64,000 nucleotides of DNA from Mycobacterium sp. 852002-40037_SCH5390672 (GTDB taxonomy: Bacteria; Actinomycetota; Actinomycetes; Mycobacteriales; Mycobacteriaceae), in the NCBI RefSeq assembly GCF_001665875.1, contig NZ_LZTA01000001.1, positions 160,972 to 224,971 of the forward strand. The letters are read 5' to 3'. The notes under the pieces were generated by a model. That model was given only the letters and a program-made list of their open reading frames with translations, had not been told where the DNA came from and ran no database searches. The translations under genes were made by a program, and so were the position numbers. This document shows positions 11,681-21,031 of this stretch, one piece after another. Positions within the stretch are counted from its first letter, which is position 1; every line of letters begins with the position of its first letter.

Positions 11681-12835
11681 GTGAGCACCGCCCACACTCG
11701 CCTCATTGCGCGGTATTCACTGTTCGCCGCGTTGGTGGTGTGTGTGGTTCTGCCGCAATGGATTTCCAGTGTTGCGCACGCCGACCCGGCGGCGCCGGTC
11801 CCCGAGCCGGTCCTGCAGCCGCTGGCACCCGGTCAGGTGCTGCGGATCGGTCCCACCGCCGGTACCGGCACCCCGACCGGGGATTACGGCATCGGCGCGA
11901 CCGACCTGTGTGAGTTCGTCGAGTTCCCCGCCGAATTGCTCCAAGTTTGCGGCGACAGCTTCGCCGGCCAAGGGGTCGGGTTTGGCGGTTGGTACGCCCC
12001 GGTCGCGTTGCGCGTCGACACCTCGTCGGTCGACGACCCCGGCGGCGTGCGCTACATCGGGGTCACCGGGATCAGCAATCCGCTGCTCGCCGACCCCGCG
12101 CCACCGGGAGCCTCGCAGCTACCCGCCGGGGTGGTGCAGATCAACCGCCGCAACTACCTGATGGTGACGACGACCAAAAACCTCGAGCCCCAGACCTCCC
12201 GGCTGGTGACCGCCGAACCGGCGCGCGCGGGCTGGCAGACGATCCCGGGATCGAAACGGCCCGCCTCATATCAGGGCGGCTCGCAGACGCAGATCAGCGG
12301 CTACTACGACCCAATTCCCACCCCGGATTCCGCCAGCGGATGGGTGTACATCGTCGCCGACAGTTTCACCCGCAGAGACCCCGTGTTTCTCTACCGGGTC
12401 ACACCCCAAACGTTTGGCGACCGGTCGCGGTGGCAGGGTTGGGCGGCCGGTCCGCAAGGCGGCTGGGGTAAGCCGCCGACGCCGCTGTGGCCGGACGCGG
12501 TGGGCGAGATGTGCATCCGGCAGATCGACGGCAAGGCGGTGCTGTCCTATTTCAACGCCGCCACCGGCAACATGGAGGTTCGGGTGGCCGACGACCCGAC
12601 GATGCTGGGCGACGCGCCGGTCACCACGGTGGTGCAGCACGACGAGTGGCCGGAGCCGGCCGAAAGCCTGCCGCCGCCCTACGACAACCGGCTTGCGCAA
12701 CCCTACGGCGGCTACATCTCGCCCGGTTCAACGCTCGACGAGCTGCGAATCTTCGTGAGCCAGTGGGACACCCGCGCACGGGTGGCCGCGCCGTACCGGG
12801 TGATACAGTTCGCGGTCAACCCGCTGCGGCCGTAA
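11681..12835 (+). CDS. Secreted DUF4185-type protein (Rv3707c-like)
   Basis: A 384-residue exported protein. After the GTG start come a basic N-terminus, a hydrophobic segment (SLFAALVVCVVLPQWI) and a probable cleavage after VAHA (about residue 34). The mature part has the DUF4185 features of a beta-propeller-like fold: WVYIVADSFTRRDPVFLYR, RWQGWAAGP, GEMCIRQIDGKAVLSYFN. DUF4185 proteins resemble glycosidase-like propellers, but no activity is established. It begins 7 bp after asd, so it may be the last gene of the ask-asd operon. Confidence 0.85.
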   Translation: MSTAHTRLIARYSLFAALVVCVVLPQWISSVAHADPAAPVPEPVLQPLAPGQVLRIGPTAGTGTPTGDYGIGATDLCEFVEFPAELLQVCGDSFAGQGVGFGGWYAPVALRVDTSSVDDPGGVRYIGVTGISNPLLADPAPPGASQLPAGVVQINRRNYLMVTTTKNLEPQTSRLVTAEPARAGWQTIPGSKRPASYQGGSQTQISGYYDPIPTPDSASGWVYIVADSFTRRDPVFLYRVTPQTFGDRSRWQGWAAGPQGGWGKPPTPLWPDAVGEMCIRQIDGKAVLSYFNAATGNMEVRVADDPTMLGDAPVTTVVQHDEWPEPAESLPPPYDNRLAQPYGGYISPGSTLDELRIFVSQWDTRARVAAPYRVIQFAVNPLRP

Positions 12836-12872
12836 AGTCGGCTTTCGTCGACCCGAATTTCATCTGACGCCC

Positions 12873-12926
12873 GAGTGCGCGCGGCTGTTGGCACCGGCAA
12901 TCGGTGCCCTGGCCGACCGCGCACTC
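12873..12926 (+). terminator. Nested double hairpin after the DUF4185 gene
   Basis: An outer 9-bp stem (GAGTGCGCG 12873-12881 with CGCGCACTC 12918-12926) encloses an inner perfect hairpin GGCACCG-GCAAT-CGGTGCC (12890-12908). It begins 37 bp after the stop codon. There is no U tract, which is usual for mycobacterial terminators, but a structured small RNA is also possible. The rest of 12836-13086 shows no gene. Confidence 0.5.
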
Positions 12927-13086
12927 GTCTCCGGCTGGCACGCGGCGCTCATGAGCCATTGATTCCTCTGGCGATCCCCGGGGGCTAGTCGGTGCGATAT
13001 GCCCCCTGACCGGGGGCTTTAGTTCACAGCTGCTACATAAGTAGCGCATAGCCGCCACTACTGTTAACGGCTTCATCATTTGTCTC

Positions 13087-13554
13087 ATGAGTGAAACATC
13101 TGAAACCCCCACTGTGCGGCACTCCACCGCAACTGCACCGGTCGCCGCCGAAGCGGCGGCGACCTACCGGACCTCGCGGGTCTTCCAACTCGCCGCGTGG
13201 GTCGCCATCGTCGCCGGCATCGTGTTCATCGTCGCGGTCATCTTCTTCACCGGCTTCATCCTGGGCCACCGCGGCGGCCATCACGGACACCACCACCACA
13301 AGCACCACCACGCGATGGTACATCACCGCGGTCCGGGCGGCCCCGGCAACTTCGGCGGCCCGGGCGCACCGGGCGGACAGGGCGGACAGGGCGGCCAGAA
13401 CGGACCGGGCGCCACTACCGCTCCTCCGGCTCCGTCGAGCGTGCGTCCGAGTGGGATGGCCCCGGGCCAGCTCCCGCCGTCGGTCTTCCACTCCGCGGCC
13501 ACCGCGCACGGCGCGCTGGGACACGCCCCGAGCGTCATCGTGCTCACCAACTGA
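13087..13554 (+). CDS. Single-pass membrane protein with His cluster and Gly/Pro-rich tail (copy 1)
   Basis: A 155-residue protein: a polar N-terminus (about 38 residues), one transmembrane helix (VAIVAGIVFIVAVIFFTGFI), then a histidine cluster (HGHHHHKHHHAMVHH, about residues 66-80) and a Gly/Pro/Gln-rich tail. It corresponds to the proline-rich Rv3706c/Rv3705A region of M. tuberculosis. The next gene is a paralogue with the same layout. The His cluster could bind metal ions outside the membrane; that is inference. Confidence 0.8.
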   Translation: MSETSETPTVRHSTATAPVAAEAAATYRTSRVFQLAAWVAIVAGIVFIVAVIFFTGFILGHRGGHHGHHHHKHHHAMVHHRGPGGPGNFGGPGAPGGQGGQGGQNGPGATTAPPAPSSVRPSGMAPGQLPPSVFHSAATAHGALGHAPSVIVLTN

Positions 13555-13571
13555 AAATCGTCATCAACCAG

Positions 13572-13612
13572 TGGTCCGGCGCTCCACGCGAGCGCCGGGC
13601 CACCTGTCTTTT
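13572..13612 (+). terminator. Rho-independent terminator after copy 1
   Basis: A 12-bp stem (TGGTCCGGCGCT 13572-13583 with AGCGCCGGGCCA 13591-13602, one G-U type pair) with a 7-base loop is followed by CCTGTCTTTT. It lies 18 bp after the stop codon and before the next paralogous gene, so the two genes are probably separate transcription units. Confidence 0.8.
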
Positions 13613-13708
13613 GGGGTAACCGGCACCTAACCGCCGCATCTCGATTCACCACAATTTTGTCGCTGGCCCCTGTTGGGGACAGGGGTGCGCGCGGCAATAT
13701 GGCATGGC

Positions 13709-14167
13709 ATGACCGAGACACCCGAACCTCACGCTGAGTCGACCCCAGCCGCACCAGTCACTACGCCGCCACCACCACCCCCGGAACGGGTCAAGCCGCC
13801 CCGCCTCTACACGGCGGCGGCCTGGGTGGTGATCGTCGCCGGCATCGTGTTCATCCTCTCATCGGTGTTCTTTGTCGGCGCCTTCATCTGGAAGAGCCAG
13901 CACCACTGCCACCATCACCACGGCATGTTCCACCCGGGCGGCCCCGGCGGCCCCGGACCCGGCAATGGACCGTGGGGAGGCCCCGGCGGCCCCGGTCCGG
14001 GTAACGGGCCTGGGCAGTACGGCGGCTACGGACCGTGGTACGGCGGACCCGGTGGCCAGGGACCCGACAACGGGCCCTGGGGGAATGGGCCCAGCGGTCC
14101 GGGACTGATCGTTCCGATGCCCCCCAGCGGCCCGGGCGGCCCTGGCGGACCGCCACCGCGCCCCTGA
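13709..14167 (+). CDS. Single-pass membrane protein with His cluster and Gly/Pro-rich tail (copy 2)
   Basis: A 152-residue paralogue of the preceding gene. ATG 13709 is chosen because the protein then starts with the polar MTETPEPHAES; an in-frame GTG at 13673 is possible. The layout is repeated: proline-rich N-terminus, a transmembrane helix (AAWVVIVAGIVFILSSVFFVG), a histidine/cysteine cluster (QHHCHHHHGMFH, about 64-75) and a long GGPGPGNGP-type tail. The shared segment AAWVxIVAGIVFI points to tandem duplication. Function is unknown. Confidence 0.78.
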   Translation: MTETPEPHAESTPAAPVTTPPPPPPERVKPPRLYTAAAWVVIVAGIVFILSSVFFVGAFIWKSQHHCHHHHGMFHPGGPGGPGPGNGPWGGPGGPGPGNGPGQYGGYGPWYGGPGGQGPDNGPWGNGPSGPGLIVPMPPSGPGGPGGPPPRP

Positions 14168-14302
14168 CAGCCACGCCCTTAAGGCACGGCCGGAATGGGT
14201 AATAACCCGTAGTGGGCAACCGATGGGTGTTGCCCGCATTTCTTGACCAGTTCAAGATAAGGGGAATACTCGATTGCAGGCCGGAAATTCGGGGCGCTCA
14301 CT

Positions 14303-14345
14303 GCCGTACCGAAAATGCTTGATCGTTAAGCAGTTTCGGTACGGC
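14303..14345. promoter_or_regulatory. Long near-perfect inverted repeat upstream of the catalase gene
   Basis: GCCGTACCGAAA (14303-14314) and TTTCGGTACGGC (14334-14345) are perfect complements. After one A/G mismatch the stem continues TGCTT/AAGCA around a 7-base loop, giving 17 pairs in all. It ends 53 bp before the catalase ATG. It may be an operator, a 5'-UTR hairpin or the terminator of the preceding gene; it lacks a U tract. Confidence 0.6.
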
Positions 14346-14398
14346 GGTGTGCGATCTCGGGTGCTGCGGCCTTCAGCCCGGTGAGGAGTAGAGAGCTT

Positions 14399-15847
14399 AT
14401 GACGGAGCGTTTCACGACTAATGACGCCGGTATCGCTGCGCCGAGTGACGATGAGTCGCTGACGATCGGCCCGGACGGCCCGATTCTGCTGCAGGACCAC
14501 TACCTGATCGAACAGATGGCGATGTTCAACCGGGAGCGCATCCCGGAGCGCCAGCCGCACGCCAAAGGTGGTGGCGCGTTTGGTCATTTCGAGGTGACCA
14601 ACGACGTCAGCAAGTACACCAGAGCCGCGGTGTTCCAGCCCGGCACCAAAACCGACATGCTCGCCCGGTTTTCCACCGTCGCCGGCGAGCGCGGAAGCCC
14701 AGACACCTGGCGGGATCCGCGTGGCTTTGCGCTGAAGTTCTATACCACCGAAGGCAATTTCGACCTCGTCGGCAACAACACTCCGGTCTTCTTCATGCGT
14801 GACCCGTTGAAGTTCCAGCACTTCATCCGGTCCCAGAAGCGTTTGCAGGCAAGCAATGTGCGCGACCACAACATGCAGTGGGACTTCTGGAGCCTCTCCC
14901 CGGAATCGGCGCATCAGGTGACCTGGTTGATGGGCGATCGGGGAATTCCCAAGACCTGGCGGAACATGAACGGCTACAGCAGCCACACCTACAGTTGGAT
15001 CAACGCCGCTGGCGAGATCTTCTGGGTGAAGTACCACTTCATCACCGACCAGGGGATTGAGTTCCTGACCCAGGAGGACGCCGACCGGTTGGCCGGCGAG
15101 GACGGCGACTACCACCAGCGGGACCTGTTCGAGTCGATCGAGCGTGGGGAACACCCCAGCTGGACGCTGAAGATGCAGATCATGCCGTATGAGGAAGCCA
15201 AGAACTACCGGTTCAACCCGTTTGATCTGACCAAGGTGTGGCCGCACGGCGACTACTCGTTGATCGACGTCGGCAAGATGACGCTGAACCGCAACGTCAC
15301 CGACTACCACGCCCAGATCGAGCAGGCAGCCTTCGAGCCGAACAACACCGTGCCCGGCACCGGCTTGAGTCCGGACAAAATGCTGCAGGCCCGCGGCTTC
15401 TCGTACTCCGACGCGCACCGCGCCCGACTGGGCACCAACTACCGGCAGATCCCGGTCAACACCCCCAGAGTCGAGGTGAACAGCTATTCCAAAGACGGCG
15501 CCATGCGGATGAACAACGTCTCCGACCCCGTCTATGCGCCCAATTCCTACGGCGGCCCGCAGGCCGACCCTGCACGCGCCGCCGAGGTGCGTTGGCACGC
15601 CGACGGCGACATGGTCCGCTCGGCGTACACGCTGCACGCCGAGGACGACGACTGGGGACAGGCCGGCACCATGGTCCGCGAGGTCCTCGACGACGCGGCC
15701 AGGGAACGCTTGGCGCACAACATCATTGGCCACGTATCTCAAGGCGTGAAGGAGCCGGTGCTGTCGCGGGTGTTCGAGTATTGGCGCAACGTCGATGCCG
15801 ACCTGGGCAAAAAAGTCGAGGAAGGCGTCCGGGGTAACGGGGGCTGA
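14399..15847 (+). CDS. katA: Monofunctional haem catalase (small-subunit clade)
   Basis: Catalase converts hydrogen peroxide to water and oxygen in the cytoplasm. The 482-residue length is that of small-subunit catalases. The distal histidine is His54 ([16 protein letters not shown]), the distal asparagine is in GNNTPVFF (residues 125-132), and the proximal haem tyrosine lies in [15 protein letters not shown] 14399 is chosen because GAGGAG at 14383-14388 is correctly spaced. M. tuberculosis relies on KatG, so a monofunctional catalase here is an addition relative to that species. A long hairpin lies just upstream. Confidence 0.93.
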   Translation: MTERFTTNDAGIAAPSDDESLTIGPDGPILLQDHYLIEQMAMFNRERIPERQPHAKGGGAFGHFEVTNDVSKYTRAAVFQPGTKTDMLARFSTVAGERGSPDTWRDPRGFALKFYTTEGNFDLVGNNTPVFFMRDPLKFQHFIRSQKRLQASNVRDHNMQWDFWSLSPESAHQVTWLMGDRGIPKTWRNMNGYSSHTYSWINAAGEIFWVKYHFITDQGIEFLTQEDADRLAGEDGDYHQRDLFESIERGEHPSWTLKMQIMPYEEAKNYRFNPFDLTKVWPHGDYSLIDVGKMTLNRNVTDYHAQIEQAAFEPNNTVPGTGLSPDKMLQARGFSYSDAHRARLGTNYRQIPVNTPRVEVNSYSKDGAMRMNNVSDPVYAPNSYGGPQADPARAAEVRWHADGDMVRSAYTLHAEDDDWGQAGTMVREVLDDAARERLAHNIIGHVSQGVKEPVLSRVFEYWRNVDADLGKKVEEGVRGNGG

Positions 15848-15880
15848 CCGCACGTCTGTCGGGCCTGGCATGATCGCTGC

Positions 15881-16552
15881 ATGACCATGCGGGTTGCGCG
15901 GGTTGCCCAGCTGCACGGGGCCGCGATCGCCGTCGGCTTGGCCTTCGCGGCCACGGCCGCCATCCCGGCCGCGGCCGCGCACCCGTCGGAGCCTGGCGTG
16001 GTGAACTATGCCGTTCTGGGCAAGGGTTCGGTCGGCAACATCGTCGGGGGACCCATGGGGTGGGAGTCGGTGTTCACCCAGCCAGGTCAAGGCGACTGGG
16101 TGGACCTCCCGGAGTGCAACAACTGGGCCGACATCGGGCTGCCCGAGGTGTACAACGATCCCGACCTGGCGTCGTTCAACGGAGCCGTCACCCAGACGTC
16201 GGCCACCGATCAGACACATCTGGTCAAACAGGCCGTCGGGGTGTTCGCCACCAATGACGCCGCGGGCCGGGCTTATCACCGGGTGGTGGATCGAACCGTC
16301 GGCTGTTCGGGGCAGACGACCGCGATGCACCTGGACAACGGCACCACGCAGGTGTGGTCGTTCGACGGCGGGCCTGCCGGCCCGGTGGACGAGAACTGGA
16401 CCAAGCAGGAGGCGGGCACCGATCGCCGGTGTTTCGATCAAACCAGGCTGCGCGAAAACGTGTTGCTACAGGCGAAAGTGTGTCAATCCGGCAACGCCGG
16501 GCCTGCGGTGAACGTGCTAGCTGGGGCGATGCAGAACGCGCTGGGTCAATAA
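15881..16552 (+). CDS. Secreted PknH-sensor-like protein (Rv3705c-like)
   Basis: A 223-residue exported protein with an N-terminal signal sequence (hydrophobic AAIAVGLAFAATAAIPAAAA, cleaved near residue 33). The mature part resembles the extracellular sensor domain of PknH-type kinases: four cysteines (LPECNNW, TVGCSG, DRRCFDQ, AKVCQS) that can form two disulfides, and a QVWSFDGGP strand. It stands alone, without kinase domain. It lies between the catalase and egtA, in the position of Rv3705c, and may bind a small extracellular ligand. Confidence 0.82.
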   Translation: MTMRVARVAQLHGAAIAVGLAFAATAAIPAAAAHPSEPGVVNYAVLGKGSVGNIVGGPMGWESVFTQPGQGDWVDLPECNNWADIGLPEVYNDPDLASFNGAVTQTSATDQTHLVKQAVGVFATNDAAGRAYHRVVDRTVGCSGQTTAMHLDNGTTQVWSFDGGPAGPVDENWTKQEAGTDRRCFDQTRLRENVLLQAKVCQSGNAGPAVNVLAGAMQNALGQ

Positions 16553-16729
16553 TCGAGCGATGGGGTAACCGTCTTCGCCGAGCACCCCGAAGTGCGGAGA
16601 AGGGAATATGTCGGGGGCGTCTGATAGATGAAGCACTAGACGAAGTAGTGCCGATTATCGTTCGATTAGCTGCGCAGGGAAGCGGTCAGGAGCATGCCAA
16701 GGCGTGCGCCGGCCCGAAGGGATCGTGAT

Positions 16730-18037
16730 ATGACGTTCGCGCCGCTCACCGCCGCGGCTTCGCAGTCGGAGTCGCGGGTGGCCGGTGCGGACTGTGCCCC
16801 CGAGCTGGCCGACTCCGCGGCCGTCGCGCAGTACATCGCCGAGGGATGTCTGGTGGACGCCCCGCTGGGGCGGGTGGGTCTGGAGTTGGAGGCCCATTGC
16901 CACGACCCGGCCGACCCGCACCGCAGACCGGGCTGGGACGAAATCGCCGAAGTGCTCGACGCGCTCCCGGCGTTGCCGGGTGGCAGCAAGATCACCGTGG
17001 AACCGGGCGGCGCCGTCGAACTGTCCGGGCCGCCGGCCGACGGTGTAGCACCCGCCATCGACGCCATGCGCCGGGATCAGGCCGTGCTGCAGCCGGCATT
17101 TGCTGAGGCCGGGCTGGGCCTGGTTTTCCTGGGTGCCGATCCGCTGCGGCCGCCCAAGCGCATCAACCCGGGCGCCCGGTACCGCGCCATGGAACAGTTC
17201 TTCGCGACCAGCCACTCCGGGGAAGCGGGCGCGCAGATGATGACGTCCACCGCCTCGATTCAGGTCAATGTGGACGCCGGGCCGCGGGACGGCTGGGCGG
17301 CGCGGGTGCGCCTGGCACATGCCTTGGGGCCCACCATGATCGCGATAACGGCCAACTCGCCGATGCTGGTCGGCGACTACACCGGCTGGGTGTCCAGCCG
17401 GCAGCGGGTGTGGGGCCGAATGGATTCGGCGCGCTGCGGACCCATCCTGGGGGCCAGCGGCGACGATCCGGGCACCGACTGGGCGCGCTATGCGCTCAAG
17501 GCCCCGGTGATGCTGGTACACAACCCGGACGCCGAGGCCGTCACGCACTGGGTGCCCTTCGCTGACTGGGCCGACGGCCGGGTGTTGCTCGGGGAACGGC
17601 GCCCGAGCCTCGCCGACCTGGAGTACCACCTGACCACGTTGTTCCCGCCGGTGCGGCCCAGGCAGTGGCTGGAGATCCGCTACCTGGACAGCGTGCCGGA
17701 TGCCTTGTGGCCCGCCGTGGCGTTCACCCTGGTGGCCCTGCTCGATGACCCGGCCGCCGCCGACATCGCGGCAGAGGTCGTCGAACCGGTGGCCACCGCC
17801 TGGGACGCGGCCGCCCGGGTGGGGCTGCGAGATCGCCGGCTGTACGACGCGGCCAACGCGTGCGTGGCCATCGCCGCCGCGAAAGCGCCCGCCGAACTCA
17901 GTGATTCGATGCAGCGGTTGGTCCGCCTGGTCGAGCAGGGCCGGTGTCCCGGCGACGATTTCTCCGACCAGGTGATCGAGCACGGGCTCGCGGCTGCGGT
18001 CTCGGCGGCGGCGCGTTGCTGGCAAGGGGAGCCGTGA
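16730..18037 (+). CDS. egtA: Glutamate-cysteine ligase EgtA (ergothioneine synthesis)
   Basis: EgtA makes gamma-glutamylcysteine, the sulfur donor for ergothioneine. The 435-residue GCS2-family protein has [12 protein letters not shown] (glutamate site), [12 protein letters not shown], and [12 protein letters not shown] 16730 ([11 protein letters not shown]) is chosen by similarity to the M. tuberculosis start and an AAGG at 16717-16720; the frame is open to 16694. Its stop overlaps the egtB GTG, the first of four tight overlaps in this operon. Homologue of Rv3704c (gshA). Confidence 0.96.
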   Translation: MTFAPLTAAASQSESRVAGADCAPELADSAAVAQYIAEGCLVDAPLGRVGLELEAHCHDPADPHRRPGWDEIAEVLDALPALPGGSKITVEPGGAVELSGPPADGVAPAIDAMRRDQAVLQPAFAEAGLGLVFLGADPLRPPKRINPGARYRAMEQFFATSHSGEAGAQMMTSTASIQVNVDAGPRDGWAARVRLAHALGPTMIAITANSPMLVGDYTGWVSSRQRVWGRMDSARCGPILGASGDDPGTDWARYALKAPVMLVHNPDAEAVTHWVPFADWADGRVLLGERRPSLADLEYHLTTLFPPVRPRQWLEIRYLDSVPDALWPAVAFTLVALLDDPAAADIAAEVVEPVATAWDAAARVGLRDRRLYDAANACVAIAAAKAPAELSDSMQRLVRLVEQGRCPGDDFSDQVIEHGLAAAVSAAARCWQGEP

Positions 18038-19344
18038 CGGCACGGGAGGCGATCGCCGACGACTTGGCGCGGACCCGGACGCGGACGTTGCGTCTGCTCG
18101 ACTTCGACGACGCCGAACTCTGCCGCCAGTACGACCCGTTGATGAGCCCGTTGGTGTGGGATCTGGCGCACATCGGTCAGCAAGAAGAGCTGTGGCTGTT
18201 GCGGGGTGGTGATCCGGCGCGGCCGGGAATGTTGCCGCCCGCCGTCGAGGGGCTCTACGACGCCTTCGTACATTCTCGCGCCAGCCGGGTCGACCTGCCG
18301 CTGCTCTCGCCGGACGAAGCGCGGGCATACTGCCGGACCGTGCGCTCCGCCGTGCTCGACGCGCTTGACGCGCTGCCCGACGACCCCGCCGGCGACCAGG
18401 CGGCCTTCGTGTACGCGATGGTGGTCAGCCACGAAAACCAGCACGACGAAACCATGCTGCAGGCATTGAACTTGCGCAGCGGCGCACCGCTTTTACCGGA
18501 CACGTCGGCGCTGCCGGCCGGTCGAGCGGGGCTGGCCGGCACGTCGGTGCTGGTGCCCGCCGGTGAGTTTGTGCTGGGCGTGGATGCCGCAAACGAGCCC
18601 TATTCGTTGGACAACGAACGCCCGGGCCACGTCGTCGACCTGCCGGCGTTCCGGATCGGCCGGGTTCCGGTCACCAACGGCGAATGGCGGCAGTTCATCG
18701 ACGACGGTGGCTATGACCAGCCGCGCTGGTGGTCGGAGCGCGGCTGGCAGCACCGCCAGGACGCTCGCCTGACCGCGCCGCAGTTCTGGAGTTCCGACGG
18801 GGCGACCCGCGTCCGGTTCGGCCATGTCGAAGACATCCCGGCCGACGAACCCGTCCAGCACGTCAGTTATTTCGAGGCCGAGGCCTACGCGGCCTGGGCC
18901 GGTGCCCGGCTGCCCACCGAGGTGGAATGGGAGAAGGCCTGCACCTGGGATCCGTCCACCAACACCCGGCGCCGGTATCCCTGGGGTGACCGCAAACCGG
19001 ATGAGGCGCTGGCCAACCTGGGCGGCGCGGCGTTGCGGCCGGCGCCCGTCGGCGCCTACCCCGCCGGCGCTTCGGCGTACGGGGCCGAGCAGTTGCTCGG
19101 CGAGGTCTGGGAGTGGACTACCTCCCCGCTACGGCCCTGGCCGGGCTTCGTCCCGATGCTGTACGAACGGTATTCGCAGCCCTTCTTCGACGGCGATTAC
19201 CGGGTGCTGCGCGGCGGCTCGTGGGCCGTGGAGGCGGGCATCATGCGGCCGAGTTTCCGCAATTGGGATCACCCGTACCGGCGCCAGATCTTCTCCGGGG
19301 TCCGGTTGGCGTGGGACGTCTCCGATGCCGGGGATTACGCCTGA
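18034..19344 (+). CDS. egtB: Hercynine oxygenase (sulfoxide synthase) EgtB
   Basis: EgtB is an iron-dependent enzyme that joins gamma-glutamylcysteine to hercynine with oxygen. The 436-residue protein has an N-terminal DinB-like domain with the three iron ligands His46 ([11 protein letters not shown]), His133 and His137 (SHENQHDET) and a C-terminal formylglycine-generating-like FGE-sulfatase domain ([28 protein letters not shown]). GTG 18034 overlaps the egtA stop (GTGA); the upstream part of the frame is not conserved. Homologue of Rv3703c. Confidence 0.97.
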   Translation: MTAREAIADDLARTRTRTLRLLDFDDAELCRQYDPLMSPLVWDLAHIGQQEELWLLRGGDPARPGMLPPAVEGLYDAFVHSRASRVDLPLLSPDEARAYCRTVRSAVLDALDALPDDPAGDQAAFVYAMVVSHENQHDETMLQALNLRSGAPLLPDTSALPAGRAGLAGTSVLVPAGEFVLGVDAANEPYSLDNERPGHVVDLPAFRIGRVPVTNGEWRQFIDDGGYDQPRWWSERGWQHRQDARLTAPQFWSSDGATRVRFGHVEDIPADEPVQHVSYFEAEAYAAWAGARLPTEVEWEKACTWDPSTNTRRRYPWGDRKPDEALANLGGAALRPAPVGAYPAGASAYGAEQLLGEVWEWTTSPLRPWPGFVPMLYERYSQPFFDGDYRVLRGGSWAVEAGIMRPSFRNWDHPYRRQIFSGVRLAWDVSDAGDYA

Positions 19345-20066
19345 TGTGCCGGCACCTGGGATGGCTGGGGACTGACGTCACGGTTTCCTCGCTGGTGCTC
19401 GACCCGCCGTTCGGGCTGCGGGTGCAGTCCTATGCGCCGCGCCGCCAAAAACACTGCCTGCTCAACGCCGACGGTTGGGGCGTCGGGTTTTTCGACACCT
19501 CAGCCGAAGGCTCGTCGGAAGGCGTGGTGCCGCGCCGCTGGCGCAGCCAGGCGCCGCTGTGGGGGGATGTGTCCTTCGATTCCATCGCGCCCGCGCTGCG
19601 CAGCCGCTGCGTGGTGGCCGCGGTGCGCTCGGCCACCGTCGGCATGCCGATCGAGGTCAGCGCGACCGCGCCGTTCACCGACGGGCAGTGGTTGTTGTCG
19701 CACAACGGGATCGTCGACCGAGCCGTGTTGCCGACCACGACACGGGCCGAATCGGTCTGCGACAGCGCGATACTGGCGGCCGTCATCTTCGAGCGTGGCC
19801 TCGACGCGCTGGGGCAGACCATCACCGAGATAGCGGCGGCCGACGCCGGCGCTCGGCTGAACATATTGGCCGCCAACGGCTCTCGTATGTTGGCCACGGC
19901 ATGGGGTGACACGCTGTCCATCCTGCGCCGCTCCGACGGCGTGGTCCTGGCCAGCGAACCCTATGACAACGACTCCGATTGGGAGGACGTGCCGGACCGC
20001 CATCTTGTCGAAGTCACTGCGAATGGTGTCACGATGACGCCGCTGGATCATTCGAGAGGATCGTGA
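19344..20066 (+). CDS. egtC: Gamma-glutamyl hercynylcysteine sulfoxide hydrolase EgtC
   Basis: EgtC removes the glutamyl group from the EgtB product. The 240-residue protein is a class II glutamine amidotransferase (Ntn hydrolase); after loss of Met1 the N-terminal Cys2 (MCRHLGWLG) is the nucleophile. Other family motifs are [10 protein letters not shown] and [12 protein letters not shown] 19344 shares its A with the egtB stop (TGATG), so the two are coupled. Homologue of Rv3702c. Confidence 0.96.
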   Translation: MCRHLGWLGTDVTVSSLVLDPPFGLRVQSYAPRRQKHCLLNADGWGVGFFDTSAEGSSEGVVPRRWRSQAPLWGDVSFDSIAPALRSRCVVAAVRSATVGMPIEVSATAPFTDGQWLLSHNGIVDRAVLPTTTRAESVCDSAILAAVIFERGLDALGQTITEIAAADAGARLNILAANGSRMLATAWGDTLSILRRSDGVVLASEPYDNDSDWEDVPDRHLVEVTANGVTMTPLDHSRGS

Positions 20067-21031
20067 TGACGCTGTCGCTATCGAACCACCTGGCCGCCGA
20101 CTCCGCCTACCACGCGTTGCGTCGTGATGTGCTCGACGGCCTGCGGAAGACCCCAAAGATGTTGCCGCCCAAATGGTTCTACGATTCGGTGGGGAGTGAT
20201 CTGTTCGATCAGATCACCCGGCTGCCCGAGTACTACCCGACCCGCACCGAGGCCGAGATCTTGCGCGGGCGTGCGCCCGAAGTGGCGTCGGCCAGCGAAG
20301 CCGACACCCTGGTGGAATTGGGCAGCGGGACATCGGAGAAGACCCGGGTGTTGCTCGACGCCCTGCGCGAACGGGGTTCGCTGCGCAGGTTCGTCCCGTT
20401 CGACGTCGACGCCAGCATCCTGTCGACCGCCGCCGCGGCGATTCAACGGGAATACGCGGGAGTCGAAATCAAGGCCGTCTGCGGCGATTTCGAAGAGCAC
20501 CTGACCGAGATCCCCGAAGGCGGGCGACGGCTGTTCGTGTTCTTGGGGTCGACGATCGGCAATCTCACGCCCGGGCCACGCGCGGAGTTCCTTGCCGCCC
20601 TGTCCGCGCAGATGCGGCCCGGCGACAGCCTGCTGCTGGGCACGGACCTGGTCAAGGACACCGAGCGGCTGGTGCGCGCCTATGACGACGCCGCCGGTGT
20701 GACGGCGGCGTTCAATCGCAATGTGCTCGCGGTGGTCAATCGGGAACTCGACGCCGATTTCGACGTCGACGCCTACCGGCACGTGGCCCGGTGGAACGCG
20801 GCGGAGGAACGCATCGAGATGTGGTTGCGCTCCGACCGTCGCCAGCGGGTACGCGTCGCCGCGCTCGAGCTGACCGTCGACTTCGAGGCCGGCGAGGAAA
20901 TGCTCACCGAGGTGTCCTGCAAGTTCCACGCCGACAAGGTGACTGGCGAATTAGCCGCCGCGGGGTTGCGTCGCACCCGGTGGTGGACCGACGATGCGGG
21001 CGACTTCGGGTTGTCGTTGGCCGTGAAGTGA
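20066..21031 (+). CDS. egtD: L-histidine N(alpha)-methyltransferase EgtD
   Basis: EgtD trimethylates histidine to hercynine with S-adenosylmethionine, the first step specific to ergothioneine. The 321-residue length equals the M. tuberculosis enzyme. The SAM site is seen in [13 protein letters not shown] and [10 protein letters not shown], with [11 protein letters not shown] and the histidine-binding residues of the C-terminal domain. ATG 20066 overlaps the egtC stop by one base. Although in the middle of the operon, its product acts first in the pathway. Homologue of Rv3701c. Confidence 0.97.
   Translation: MTLSLSNHLAADSAYHALRRDVLDGLRKTPKMLPPKWFYDSVGSDLFDQITRLPEYYPTRTEAEILRGRAPEVASASEADTLVELGSGTSEKTRVLLDALRERGSLRRFVPFDVDASILSTAAAAIQREYAGVEIKAVCGDFEEHLTEIPEGGRRLFVFLGSTIGNLTPGPRAEFLAALSAQMRPGDSLLLGTDLVKDTERLVRAYDDAAGVTAAFNRNVLAVVNRELDADFDVDAYRHVARWNAAEERIEMWLRSDRRQRVRVAALELTVDFEAGEEMLTEVSCKFHADKVTGELAAAGLRRTRWWTDDAGDFGLSLAVK

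Noticed and set aside
14252..16441. A 729-codon minus-strand open frame opposite the catalase and the sensor-like gene
   Set aside because: It is antisense to two well-conserved genes, has no recognisable motif and reflects third-position GC bias in high-GC DNA.
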